From Rickettsia typhi (GTDB lineage: Bacteria > Pseudomonadota > Alphaproteobacteria > Rickettsiales > UBA1997), in contig CAMDAI010000014.1 in NCBI GenBank assembly GCA_945888585.1, positions 1-13,394 on the forward strand: DNA of 13,394 nt. The letters run 5' to 3'. Under the pieces are notes generated by a model, which did not search any database, was not told the origin of the DNA, and saw only the letters and a list, made by a program, of their open reading frames with translations. The number at the start of each line of letters is the position of its first letter. Position 1 is the stretch's first letter. Positions 1 to 7,946 of the stretch are shown here, piece by piece. The position numbers were made by a program, and so were the translations under genes.

Positions 1-1607
1 CATTGTTCATCAATAGTTAATTTAAATTCATCCTCAGATAATTCGATAACATCTAAAGATCCTTTTAAACTATCAATGATTATTTCGCGATTATTAGATC
101 CTCCATAATCTTCATCACGAAATTTATCTAATTTGGATAATCTATCATTTAGCTTTATTTTCTGTTCATTTTCTTTCTCGGCTTTCTTATTAGATTCTTC
201 TTCTAATTGTTTTTTATTTTGCTCTTCAATTTCTTCCGCTTCTTTTTCTTCATTTTCAAAAAAATCAGATATATCTAGATCAATTTCTTTTTTGTTATTT
301 CTACCTTTTTCTGCTCTTTTTTGTTCCTGTATTTCTTTTGTTTTCTTTTCCAGCTCATCATCTAAATTATCCAAAACAGGTAAAATTTCATCTGCTTTAA
401 TGTCAAGCTTGTTATTTATATCATTTCTTATCTTATCTATAGCTTCTTTTCTTAAAGGATTTTTTTCCTTTTCTTCTATATTTATTAACTTTTCTTCTAA
501 TATTTTTTTATAGGAATCAACTATTGCTTTTTGTAAATTATCTTCATTAATAGCAATATTAATCAAGTTAGTTGCAAGATTTTGTGGATTTTCACGATCT
601 TGATTTTGTGAAGAATCAAATATTTTTTTAAATACACTATCTCGATAATCGTCTTTTATCTCACCGAGTTTTAATGTTAATATGTCTATTGCTATCTGAT
701 CATTTTTATCAGAACTTAGTAACTCACCAACATAATTCACTCCTTTATTTGTCAATATCTGAACAGCTAAATCTTTAGATTGGTCTCCTGCACCTAAAAT
801 TTCTAATCTTGATACTAAGTCAGCTGTTGTTTTATTATTAGCTATCTTCTGTAAATGATTTTTTAAATTTTCTTTATCTAATAAGGGCAATAATTCATCC
901 AAATCATTATTATCCAATCCTATAATTGGATCATCATTTTCAACTGTTTTTTCGATATTTTTTAAACTATCAACTTCTTTATTTAAGTAGCTCACCAATA
1001 TATTTTTAACTAATTGCTCAAAATCTTCAGCATTTTTATCGGCAATTTTTTGCAAATCTTCCAGATTTTTATCTTTAATTAAAAGATCAAAAACTAAATC
1101 ATGATTTTCGTTTTCTTGTCCTTCTTTTTTTGCTAATCCAGGTAAGTTATTTAAATTTTCTTTGATTTTACTTAGAGCTTCATCTTGTGCATCTTTTAAT
1201 TTTTGCTCTTCTACTTTCTTTTTAGCATCTTCAATCTCTTTTAACCTCTTTTCTTCTTCTTGTTTTTTAGCATCTTCGATATCTTTTAATTTCCGCTCTT
1301 CTTTTTGTTTTTCTAATTCTTTTTCTAATCTTGCTTTCGCTTCTGCCTCATTTTTTTCTTGTATTGCTTTTAATAATGACCCCGCTTCATTTTTTAATTT
1401 ATCAAGATATGTTGTATTACTTTTACCTTCAATATTAATCCATTCAATTTCTCCTGATAATTTTTTCCTACTAAATTCCAGCTTATTATTTTTGAGTCTA
1501 AAATCTATGGTTCCTCCTCCAAAAGGAGCGCCTTCAATTTTCTGATTATTGGTTATCAAAAGAGCATTTTTAATATCTTGAATAGTAATTTTTTTATTTT
1601 CTTTCAT
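1..1607 (-). CDS. Large charged coiled-coil protein, function unknown (C-terminus beyond left edge)
   Basis: Reading the minus strand from the ATG at 1607 gives 535 codons without a stop, ending in a split codon at the window edge, so the C-terminus is missing. I do not recognise the family. Residues 1-65 look like a small globular start with a Gly-rich turn (GAPFGGGT, 27-34). Residues about 66-150 are a Lys/Glu-rich coiled coil that includes a 15-residue tandem repeat at 107-136. Residues about 165-410 are mixed helical, Leu/Ile/Asn/Asp-rich sequence. Residues about 415-490 are a second highly charged coiled coil. No signal peptide or membrane segment is visible, so it is probably cytosolic or secreted by a signal-independent route. 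The start lies 22 nt after the ilvD stop, so the two may be co-transcribed, though no good Shine-Dalgarno is present. It could be a structural or host-interaction protein, but nothing in the sequence proves either. Confidence 0.8.
   Translation of the reverse strand, partial: MKENKKITIQDIKNALLITNNQKIEGAPFGGGTIDFRLKNNKLEFSRKKLSGEIEWINIEGKSNTTYLDKLKNEAGSLLKAIQEKNEAEAKARLEKELEKQKEERKLKDIEDAKKQEEEKRLKEIEDAKKKVEEQKLKDAQDEALSKIKENLNNLPGLAKKEGQENENHDLVFDLLIKDKNLEDLQKIADKNAEDFEQLVKNILVSYLNKEVDSLKNIEKTVENDDPIIGLDNNDLDELLPLLDKENLKNHLQKIANNKTTADLVSRLEILGAGDQSKDLAVQILTNKGVNYVGELLSSDKNDQIAIDILTLKLGEIKDDYRDSVFKKIFDSSQNQDRENPQNLATNLINIAINEDNLQKAIVDSYKKILEEKLINIEEKEKNPLRKEAIDKIRNDINNKLDIKADEILPVLDNLDDELEKKTKEIQEQKRAEKGRNNKKEIDLDISDFFENEEKEAEEIEEQNKKQLEEESNKKAEKENEQKIKLNDRLSKLDKFRDEDYGGSNNREIIIDSLKGSLDVIELSEDEFKLTIDEQ
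1200..1289 (-). repeat. Two tandem 45-nt units inside the coiled-coil gene
   Basis: Two in-frame 45-nt units (1245-1289 and 1200-1244 on the minus strand) encode 15-residue units of the form LK[DE]IEDAKKxxEE. A decayed third copy begins with LKDAQD (residues 137-142). The shared DNA word tttagcatcttc recurs exactly 45 bases apart, at 1221 and 1266. Fifteen residues is close to two heptads, so the units extend the coiled coil. Confidence 0.75.
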
Positions 1608-1629
1608 AATTAAATTCTATAATTAATTA

Positions 1630-3375
1630 TTAAATATCTGCGTAACATTTAGTTTCTGCTTTAGCTCCAGGATGAGTAACAGCACCACTTCTGGCGCTAC
1701 CAACATTTTGGGCATAACGCCAAATAGCACCTGAATTATAATCAGTTTTTCTATTTTTCCACGCTAATTTTCGGTTTTCAATTTCTTTATCAGATAAATC
1801 AACATTGATAGTTCCCAAAACTGCATCAATAATAATTTTATCTCCGTTTTTAAGCAAAGCAATCATACCGCCAACAGCAGCTTCAGGGCTAACATGACCA
1901 ATACAAAAACCTCTAGTTCCACCAGAAAATCTACCATCAGTAATTAAAGCTACTTTATCACCCATTCCCTGACCATAAATTGCTGCAGTTGTTGCCAACA
2001 TTTCACGCATTCCCGGCCCTCCTTTTGGCCCCTCATAACGAATAACCAAAATATCGCCTTCCTGATATTTTTTATTTTCAACCGCTTTAAAACAATCTTC
2101 TTCATTATCAAAAACCAAAGCCGTTCCGGTGAATTTAAGCCTGTCCTGACTCATTCCAGCAACTTTAACAATAGCACCATCCGGGGCTAAATTTCCTTTT
2201 AAAACCACTACGCCACCAGTAGGAGAAAGTGGTTTTTCTGGCCTATAAACCACATCCTGATCGGAATTAAATTTAATATCTTTTAAATTTTCCGCCATGG
2301 TTTTGCCAGTTACTGTTAAACAATCGCCGTGAATAAAACCAGCATCAAGCAAAATTTTTAATATCATTTGAACGCCACCAGCTTCAAATAAATCTTTAGC
2401 TACATATTTTCCACCCGGTTTTAAATCGGCAATATAAGGAGTTTTCTTAAAAATTTCTCCAACTGCAAAAATATCAAAATCAATACCACATTCATTAGCA
2501 ATTGCCGGCAGATGAAGAGCAGCATTAGTTGAGCCACCAGTTGCAGCCACAATTGTTGCGGCATTTTCAAGTGCTTTTCTTGTTACAATATCGCGTGGAC
2601 GAATATTATTCTTAATTAATTCCACTACTGCCTTTCCTGAAGCGTAAGCATATTCATCTCTTGATTCATAAGGAGCCGGAGCACCAACAGAACCCGGCAA
2701 AGCTAAACCAATTGCTTCACTTACACAAGCCATAGTATTAGCCGTGAATTGTCCACCGCAAGCACCAGCCGAAGGACAAGCTACTTTAGATAAAGCCATT
2801 AAATCTTCCTTACTCATTTTACCAGCATCATTTTGACCAACAGCTTCAAATACATCAACAATAGTTACATCCTTACCTTTAAATCTTCCTGGCAAAATTG
2901 ATCCGCCATACATAAACACTGAAGGCACATTTAAACGAACCATGGCCATCATCATTCCTGGCAATGATTTATCACACCCGGCTAATCCAACCAGAGCATC
3001 ATAACAATGTCCGCGAACGGTAACCTCAATTGAATCAGCAATAATTTCTCTGGAAATTAAAGAAGATTTCATACCTTGATGACCATTGGCAATACCATCA
3101 GTAACAGTAATAGTTGTGAATTCTCTAGGAGTAGCTCCGGCATCTTGAACACCTTTTTTAGCAGGCTGAGCTTGTCTTTGGAGCGCAATATTGCAGGGAG
3201 CAGCTTCATTCCAAGCACTTACTACTCCAACAATTGGGGCTTGCAAATCCTCTTCTGATAAACCATTTGGGTATAAGTCAGTTTTAATATTATAAAGCAT
3301 AGTTTTTCTAGCTTCACAACCGTGAGAGTTAGTAACGTAGCGTGATGGTAATTTGGATTTATCAAATTTAGACAT
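1630..3375 (-). CDS. ilvD: Dihydroxy-acid dehydratase
   Basis: This enzyme dehydrates 2,3-dihydroxy-isovalerate and 2,3-dihydroxy-3-methylvalerate to the 2-keto acids that precede valine/leucine and isoleucine. It is cytosolic and uses an iron-sulfur cluster and Mg2+. Its length, 581 aa, is normal for the short IlvD form. Visible motifs are NEAAPCN (C61), GCDKSLPGM (C134, K136), [14 protein letters not shown] (C206), [13 protein letters not shown] (279-291) and [15 protein letters not shown] (480-494, with S484 in the catalytic position). The three cysteines fit the [2Fe-2S] class. An in-frame extension to 3492 adds 39 residues rich in Ile/Leu/Asn that do not resemble IlvD. I chose the ATG at 3375 because [15 protein letters not shown] is the usual N-terminus and a possible -10 box lies inside the extension. 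No other ilv gene is in the window. Confidence 0.96.
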   Translation of the reverse strand: MSKFDKSKLPSRYVTNSHGCEARKTMLYNIKTDLYPNGLSEEDLQAPIVGVVSAWNEAAPCNIALQRQAQPAKKGVQDAGATPREFTTITVTDGIANGHQGMKSSLISREIIADSIEVTVRGHCYDALVGLAGCDKSLPGMMMAMVRLNVPSVFMYGGSILPGRFKGKDVTIVDVFEAVGQNDAGKMSKEDLMALSKVACPSAGACGGQFTANTMACVSEAIGLALPGSVGAPAPYESRDEYAYASGKAVVELIKNNIRPRDIVTRKALENAATIVAATGGSTNAALHLPAIANECGIDFDIFAVGEIFKKTPYIADLKPGGKYVAKDLFEAGGVQMILKILLDAGFIHGDCLTVTGKTMAENLKDIKFNSDQDVVYRPEKPLSPTGGVVVLKGNLAPDGAIVKVAGMSQDRLKFTGTALVFDNEEDCFKAVENKKYQEGDILVIRYEGPKGGPGMREMLATTAAIYGQGMGDKVALITDGRFSGGTRGFCIGHVSPEAAVGGMIALLKNGDKIIIDAVLGTINVDLSDKEIENRKLAWKNRKTDYNSGAIWRYAQNVGSARSGAVTHPGAKAETKCYADI

Positions 3376-3459
3376 TTTTAAAATTAGATATTTTAAAGAA
3401 ATTGAAATAGTAAATAAGTTATGAATTTCAAGGTAGTTGGATATAAATTGAAAATCAAG

Positions 3460-3488
3460 ATTATAGCCCTTAATTTTATTATTGAATA
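3460..3488 (-). promoter_or_regulatory. ilvD: Candidate ilvD promoter
   Basis: On the minus strand a perfect TATAAT lies at 3465-3460. A poor -35 (TATTCA, 3 of 6 matches) sits 17 nt upstream at 3488-3483. Transcription would start near 3453, leaving a leader of about 78 nt before the ATG at 3375. In AT-rich DNA such hexamers arise by chance, so only the position upstream of ilvD gives it weight. Confidence 0.3.
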
Positions 3489-3526
3489 TCAATCCAATTG
3501 CTAGAATTGATCAAATTTATTTTTTA

Positions 3527-3554
3527 TTGATAATTTAAGAACTGGATTTAATAT
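3527..3554 (+). promoter_or_regulatory. gcvPA: Candidate gcvPA promoter
   Basis: TTGATA (3527-3532, 5 of 6 matches to the -35 consensus) is followed after 16 nt by TAATAT (3549-3554, 4 of 6 matches to -10). The expected start near 3561 would leave a leader of about 35 nt, too short for a tandem glycine riboswitch. A GC-richer patch (gtggccttgccc) lies just downstream, inside that leader. Confidence 0.35.
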
Positions 3555-3594
3555 CAGTGGCCTTGCCCTTTAACTTAAATCTATTAAACAGCAC

Positions 3595-4878
3595 ATGCGC
3601 TACCTAGCCTTAACCAAACAAGATCGCGAATCAATGCTTAAAACCATTGGAGTAACCTCAGTTGACGATCTATACGATGCCGTTCCAGAAGAAGCTTTAC
3701 TTAAAAAATCAATTGATAATTTGCCCGATCATTTAGGAGAAATTGAAGTAGAAAATTTTCTAAAAAATCTAAGTGAAAAAAATCGTAACACCGGACAAGG
3801 TCCTTTTTTTTTAGGTGCCGGAGCTTATAATCATCATATTCCCGCTGCAGTTGATCATATTATTCAAAGATCTGAATTTTTAACTTCCTACACCCCTTAT
3901 CAACCGGAAATTTCTCAAGGAACTTTAGCAACCATTTTTCAATTCCAAAGTATTATTGCTCTTTTAACTGGAATGGAAGTTGCTAATGCTTCAATGTATG
4001 ATGGCGCCACTTCTTTATCAGAATCAGTTTTAATGGCTTTACGTATTAAAAAAGATCGCAAAAAAATTAGTATTCAAAATAATTTACATCCTGACTATCG
4101 CAATGTTTTAACAACTTATGCTGAACTTGCTGAAGCTGTTATTGTTGATAACAAATTAGATAACGAAACTGCCGCCGTTATTGTTAGCTATCCTGATTTT
4201 CATGGAAATATTAGTGATTTAAATGAAATTAGAAAAAAATGCGATGAAGTTGGCGCTTTAATGATTGTTTGCATTACTGAAATTCTATCTCTTGGGTTAT
4301 TAGAGGCTCCTGCAGTTGCAGATATTGTTATTGGTGAAGCTTCAAGTTTAGGAGTTGGTTTAAATTTTGGTGGGCCTCATCTTGGTTTTTTTGCTTGTAA
4401 AAAAGAAAATTTACGTCAAATGCCAGGCAGAATCTGCGGAGATACCACTGATGAAGATGGTAAAGCCGGTTATGTTTTAACTTTAAATGCCAGAGAACAA
4501 CATATCAGAAGAGAAAAAGCCACCTCTAATATTTGCTCTAATCAGGGATTATGCGCTACTGCATTTACTATCCACGTTTCACTTCTTGGCGAAAATGGCT
4601 TCAAACAATTGGCATTGATAAACCATAAAAATGCTTCTGATTTAGCTGATGCTTTAGCAAAAGTTAAAAATGTTAAAGTTGAAAATGAAACTTTCTTTAA
4701 TGAATTTACAATTAGCTTAAATAAAGACGCTAAATTGGTTAATCAAAAATTATTAGAAAATAATATTATTGGTGGTTACGCTCTTGATGGAAATCGTATG
4801 CTAATTACAGCAACAGAGTTAACTTCTGATTCCGATATTAAAGAATTAGTGCAAGCCCTAAATAAAATTTTAAACTAG
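3595..4878 (+). CDS. gcvPA: Glycine dehydrogenase (decarboxylating) subunit 1, GcvPA
   Basis: This is the N-terminal half of the split P-protein of the glycine cleavage system. With GcvPB it decarboxylates glycine and passes the aminomethyl group to the lipoyl arm of H-protein. The 427 aa product is close to the usual length of the separate subunit. Diagnostic blocks are the N-terminus MRYLALTKQDRESML, FLGAGAYNHHIP (72-83), SYTPYQPEISQGT (98-110) and NASMYDGATS (131-140), with NFGGPHLGFFA further on. This half carries no PLP lysine, as expected. It lies 8 nt upstream of gcvPB in an obvious operon. It is preceded by a divergent intergenic region rather than by gcvT or gcvH, which are absent from the window. 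Confidence 0.96.
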   Translation: MRYLALTKQDRESMLKTIGVTSVDDLYDAVPEEALLKKSIDNLPDHLGEIEVENFLKNLSEKNRNTGQGPFFLGAGAYNHHIPAAVDHIIQRSEFLTSYTPYQPEISQGTLATIFQFQSIIALLTGMEVANASMYDGATSLSESVLMALRIKKDRKKISIQNNLHPDYRNVLTTYAELAEAVIVDNKLDNETAAVIVSYPDFHGNISDLNEIRKKCDEVGALMIVCITEILSLGLLEAPAVADIVIGEASSLGVGLNFGGPHLGFFACKKENLRQMPGRICGDTTDEDGKAGYVLTLNAREQHIRREKATSNICSNQGLCATAFTIHVSLLGENGFKQLALINHKNASDLADALAKVKNVKVENETFFNEFTISLNKDAKLVNQKLLENNIIGGYALDGNRMLITATELTSDSDIKELVQALNKILN

Positions 4879-4886
4879 AAGAAATT

Positions 4887-6371
4887 ATGACATTCTTACC
4901 AAAACAAGTTGGATTAAATAACTCAACTGATCTCTTAATTAACCAAAGCAGACCTGGTGCTTGTGGTGTTGATTTACCAAAAATTGCTGATTTTAAATTG
5001 CGCATTAAAGGTGAAAAACGCAAAAAAATTGGTTTAGCCGAGGTAAATGAACCTCAGGTTATTCGACATTTTGTTCGTCTTTCAACTCAAAATTATTCAA
5101 TTGATGGCGGTTTTTATCCTCTTGGGTCTTGCACAATGAAACATAATCCCCGTTTAAATGAAAAAATGGCCAGACTTCCAGGATTTGCCGGAATTCATCC
5201 TTTACAAGATGAATCAACTGTTCAAGGCGCTTTGGAATTAATGCATAATCTACAATTTTGGCTTGGAACTTTAACTGGTTTACCAGCTGTTTCTTTAGCT
5301 CCAGCCGCTGGAGCTCAAGGTGAATTGGCTGGAATGCTTGTTATCAGAAAAGCTCATTTGTTTAAAGGAGAAAATAGAAAAATTGTTTTAATTCCAGACT
5401 CAGCTCACGGAACCAATCCTGCAACTGCGGCAGTTTGCGGTTTTCAAATTAAGGTTGTTGCCTCTAACAAAGAAGGTTTGGTTGAATTAGATGCACTAAA
5501 AAAATTAATTGATGAACATAAAACTGACATCGCCGGTATTATGTTAACTAATCCAAATACTTGTGGAAAATTTGAGCCACAAGTTAAAGAAATTGCTGAT
5601 TTAATTCATTCAATTGGCGGATATTTTTATTGTGATGGAGCTAATTTTAACGCTATAGTTGGTAAAGTTAGACCAGCCGATGTTGGAGTTGACGTTATGC
5701 ACTTTAATTTACACAAAACATTTTCTACTCCTCATGGCGGCGGAGGTCCTGGTTCTGGTCCAATTGCAGTTACCGATAAATTGGCAAAATTTTTACCAAC
5801 TCCTCACGTTGAAAAAACTGGAGACAAATATAAATTAATTGCTCCAAAAGAAACGGTTGGAAAAGTAAAAGGCTTTAACGGCCAATTTGGTATGATGGTT
5901 CGAGCTTTATCTTACATGATGTCTCATGGTGGAGATGGATTACAACAAGTTGCTCTTGATGCAGTTTTAAGTGCTAATTACATTTTAGCAAAATTGAAAG
6001 ATCATTATCACGTACCATTTTCAGGAAACTGTATGCATGAATGTTTGCTTACTGACAAAATTCAGAAAACCAAAAATATTAGTACTTTAGATATAGCAAA
6101 AGCTCTGATAGAATATGGTTTTCATCCGATGACTGTTTTCTTTCCATTGGTGGTAAGCGGTGCAATGTTAATTGAACCAACTGAAACAGAAAGTAAAGAA
6201 ACTATTGATCAATTCATCGATACCATGATTTATATAGCGAAAGAAATTGAATCCGGTAATGGCGATAAATTTCATTCTTACCCGATTTCAACACCAAGAA
6301 GAAGATTGGATGAAGTTAAAGCAGCTAAATATCCGATTCTAACTTGGATGGAAATAAATTCTGCGCAATAA
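4887..6371 (+). CDS. gcvPB: Glycine dehydrogenase (decarboxylating) subunit 2, GcvPB
   Basis: This is the C-terminal, PLP-binding half of the split P-protein, 494 aa and full length. The PLP lysine is K277 in HFNLHKTFSTPHGGGGPGSG (272-291). Other family blocks are GGFYPLGSCTMKHNPR (74-89), the DSAHGTNPATA block (171-181, H174) and TNPNTCGKFEP (221-231). The start is supported by an AGAAG Shine-Dalgarno-like sequence overlapping the gcvPA stop, 5 nt before the ATG. The gene ends only 9 nt before the first of five small lipoprotein genes, so read-through into that array is likely. Split P-proteins are common in Gram-positives and occur in some alphaproteobacteria, whereas mitochondria and E. 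coli use one fused chain. Confidence 0.97.
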   Translation: MTFLPKQVGLNNSTDLLINQSRPGACGVDLPKIADFKLRIKGEKRKKIGLAEVNEPQVIRHFVRLSTQNYSIDGGFYPLGSCTMKHNPRLNEKMARLPGFAGIHPLQDESTVQGALELMHNLQFWLGTLTGLPAVSLAPAAGAQGELAGMLVIRKAHLFKGENRKIVLIPDSAHGTNPATAAVCGFQIKVVASNKEGLVELDALKKLIDEHKTDIAGIMLTNPNTCGKFEPQVKEIADLIHSIGGYFYCDGANFNAIVGKVRPADVGVDVMHFNLHKTFSTPHGGGGPGSGPIAVTDKLAKFLPTPHVEKTGDKYKLIAPKETVGKVKGFNGQFGMMVRALSYMMSHGGDGLQQVALDAVLSANYILAKLKDHYHVPFSGNCMHECLLTDKIQKTKNISTLDIAKALIEYGFHPMTVFFPLVVSGAMLIEPTETESKETIDQFIDTMIYIAKEIESGNGDKFHSYPISTPRRRLDEVKAAKYPILTWMEINSAQ

Positions 6372-6380
6372 CAAATAGAA

Positions 6381-6707
6381 ATGTACAAAAAATTATTAAT
6401 TCTGATTTTTTCCTTATTAGCTTTTTCTTGCAATCCATTTCCTGAATCTATGCCTAAAGATTGGAATTGGGGATTTAGACCAAGACCTTTAACTGCAGTT
6501 AGCGGATTTCCTTCTGCCAAAACTGATTATGGTAAAGGATTTAAAGATGGTTGCACAGTTGGATGGAAAGGCGTTTTACATGGTCCGGCGGGTGATATTA
6601 AAGCTGGGTTTGATCCGGTTATGATGGTAAAAAATCCTGATTACGGTGCCGGATTTGATGATGGATATAATCATTGCGTTAATACTGTAGATTGGGATGT
6701 TCCATAA
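6381..6707 (+). CDS. Small lipoprotein, array paralog 1
   Basis: A 108 aa protein of unknown family. Residues 1-16 form a Lys-starting hydrophobic signal followed by LAFSC, so C17 is the likely lipidated cysteine. The mature part carries DYGKGFKDGC (49-58) and, 41 residues later, DYGAGFDDGYNHC (87-99). The first ten positions of these two stretches share seven residues, which suggests an internal duplication. C58 and C99 could form a disulfide in the periplasm. It begins 9 nt after gcvPB and 4 nt before paralog 2. It is the most divergent member: it lacks the aromatic FY..FY block seen in paralogs 3-5. There is no clear Shine-Dalgarno, which fits translational coupling to the gene upstream. 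Confidence 0.8.
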   Translation: MYKKLLILIFSLLAFSCNPFPESMPKDWNWGFRPRPLTAVSGFPSAKTDYGKGFKDGCTVGWKGVLHGPAGDIKAGFDPVMMVKNPDYGAGFDDGYNHCVNTVDWDVP

Positions 6708-6711
6708 AAAT

Positions 6712-7032
6712 ATGCATAAAAAAATATCATATCTATTATTAATTATTTTTTTTTCTGGCTGCACAACTTGGTTTTACCATCCTGCAACTATGCAGTTAGA
6801 CGTTCCCGATGGCCCAAGAGAATTCAAAGCTGGATGGTATGATGGATGCAGATCTGCTTTTTCTACAAAAAAGTTTGCTAATAGCATGGTTTATGACGTA
6901 ACTTTCGGTAACGGAATATATCAAGGAGATTCGAAATATCAATTAGGATGGTCTCTTGCTATGTCGGTTTGCACGACTAGATCTGGTATGTTTACAGCTC
7001 AACATTTTATGAAGCAAAGTCCATTACAATAA
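6712..7032 (+). CDS. Small lipoprotein, array paralog 2
   Basis: A 106 aa predicted lipoprotein of unknown family. The ATG at 6712 gives a compact signal (MHKK, hydrophobic core, FFSGC) with lipidated C17. An ATG five codons earlier, at 6697, would overlap the preceding gene and add MFHKN, so it is less likely. The shared motif appears as EFKAGWYDGC (37-46). The second half is KYQLGWSLAMSVC (75-87), again 41 residues from cysteine to cysteine (C46, C87). It lies between paralogs 1 and 3 with gaps of 4 and 7 nt. Confidence 0.8.
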   Translation: MHKKISYLLLIIFFSGCTTWFYHPATMQLDVPDGPREFKAGWYDGCRSAFSTKKFANSMVYDVTFGNGIYQGDSKYQLGWSLAMSVCTTRSGMFTAQHFMKQSPLQ

Positions 7033-7039
7033 TTTTATA

Positions 7040-7393
7040 ATGAAATATTTAGAAAAATTAATTACCATTCTAATTTTAACTACCAATATATCTTGCTCTC
7101 TTGAATCAATAAGGCCAACCAAGAATGCTATTAAAAATTTTAAAGATTCTGTAGCAAAAGGATCTCCTGATTTTCAGCAAGGATGGAGAGATGGTTGTGA
7201 AACTGGAATGTCAGCTGGAACAAACACCTTTTATCAAATGTTCTATAAAAATAATAAAATTGACGGATGGAAAGTCACTTCATCTTCAGATTATAAAACG
7301 GCTTGGACCACAGCTTTTTGGTTTTGCGTTCATTCTGATTATGTTGATGGTAAAAGCTCTATTTACGGATCTTTATTCAAAGGATATCAATGA
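7040..7393 (+). CDS. Small lipoprotein, array paralog 3
   Basis: A 117 aa predicted lipoprotein of unknown family. The signal ends in NISC (C19), an acceptable but not ideal lipobox. The family motif is SPDFQQGWRDGC (42-53). It is followed by an aromatic block FYQMFY (64-69) and DYKTAWTTAFWFC (84-96), so the cysteine pair is C53 and C96, 43 apart. The FY..FY spacing and the later S-x-S/x-Y stretch match paralogs 4 and 5, so 3-5 form the closer subgroup. One base separates its stop from the next ATG. Confidence 0.8.
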   Translation: MKYLEKLITILILTTNISCSLESIRPTKNAIKNFKDSVAKGSPDFQQGWRDGCETGMSAGTNTFYQMFYKNNKIDGWKVTSSSDYKTAWTTAFWFCVHSDYVDGKSSIYGSLFKGYQ

Positions 7394-7394
7394 T

Positions 7395-7946
7395 ATGATA
7401 AAAAAAATATTGGCGTTAGCTATTATTATATCGTTATCTGACTGCAGATGGTTTAGCGGATCTGGCGGAACATTTTTAAGTGGTACAACAATTAAAATTC
7501 CAGATGGAACACCCAAATTTAAAAAAGGTTTTAAAGATGGCTGCGGAACCGTTTTATATACTCGTGGTAATATTTATTACAGAACTTTCTATAATCACGA
7601 TTATGATCCAAAATTAATTAGCGATTCTGAATATAACTTCGGTTATAAACGGGGATATGGTTATTGCTTTCAATATATTGTTGGTGGTATTGGAAGCTTT
7701 GATACATTCATCGTTCCCAAAGAATATACTGCGTTTGATATGGGAGCTGGAAATTTAAATGGTACTTGGAATTATGGCAATCTAGATTGGGGAATTGGAT
7801 CCGGAGGAAATGCAGCAGACAATGGATTAGGCGGCGTATTTGGTGCCATGAATAAAAACGCTCTTGGTTCTCACTTTTTATGGGGAACCCCTAATACCGG
7901 ACAAATATTTGGAGCGGGAAGTCAAGGTCAGTATGGCTTATATTAA
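7395..7946 (+). CDS. Lipoprotein, array paralog 4, with Gly-rich C-terminal tail
   Basis: A 183 aa member of the array, family unrecognised. I placed the start at 7395 (MIKKILALAII) because it gives a signal sequence, sits 1 nt after the stop of paralog 3, and has AAAGGA at 7379-7384 as a ribosome-binding site. The open frame continues upstream to 7191, but that part runs out of frame through paralog 3. The likely lipidated residue is C17 in SLSDC. Aspartate at -1 is unusual for signal peptidase II, so lipidation is uncertain. The core has KFKKGFKDGC (41-50), YYRTFYNHDYDPKLIS (61-76) and YNFGYKRGYGYC (80-91), with C50 and C91 41 apart. Residues about 115-183 are a Gly/Asn/Trp-rich tail not found in paralogs 1-3. 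Confidence 0.78.
   Translation: MIKKILALAIIISLSDCRWFSGSGGTFLSGTTIKIPDGTPKFKKGFKDGCGTVLYTRGNIYYRTFYNHDYDPKLISDSEYNFGYKRGYGYCFQYIVGGIGSFDTFIVPKEYTAFDMGAGNLNGTWNYGNLDWGIGSGGNAADNGLGGVFGAMNKNALGSHFLWGTPNTGQIFGAGSQGQYGLY

Noticed and set aside
133..513. Plus-strand open frame, Ser/Phe-rich, 126 codons
   Set aside because: It is the antisense shadow of the Lys/Glu-rich coiled-coil gene on the minus strand; Ser/Phe runs are what reversed Lys/Glu codons give.
1162..1545. Plus-strand open frame, Ser/Phe/Leu-rich, 127 codons
   Set aside because: Same cause: it lies antisense to the first coiled coil and its repeats, and its apparent repeats mirror those of the true gene.
1606..1630. 8-bp inverted repeat ATAATTAA/TTAATTAT between ilvD and the next gene
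   Set aside because: A/T-only, short and with a 9-nt loop; expected by chance in such AT-rich DNA and too weak to be a terminator.
3493..3594. Possible glycine riboswitch upstream of gcvPA
   Set aside because: No conserved aptamer core or paired tandem structure was seen, and the likely transcription start leaves only about 35 nt of leader.
6278..6764. Minus-strand open frames under the gcvPB end and first lipoproteins
   Set aside because: They overlap genes with clear family or signal features on the plus strand and show no motif or ribosome-binding site.
7191..7394. Upstream extension of lipoprotein paralog 4
   Set aside because: It runs out of frame through paralog 3, which has its own signal and motifs; the ATG at 7395 has a ribosome-binding site and a signal sequence.
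7864..7932. Upstream extension of lipoprotein paralog 5
   Set aside because: The added residues precede a clear lipoprotein signal starting at 7933 and overlap the glycine-rich tail of paralog 4 in another frame.
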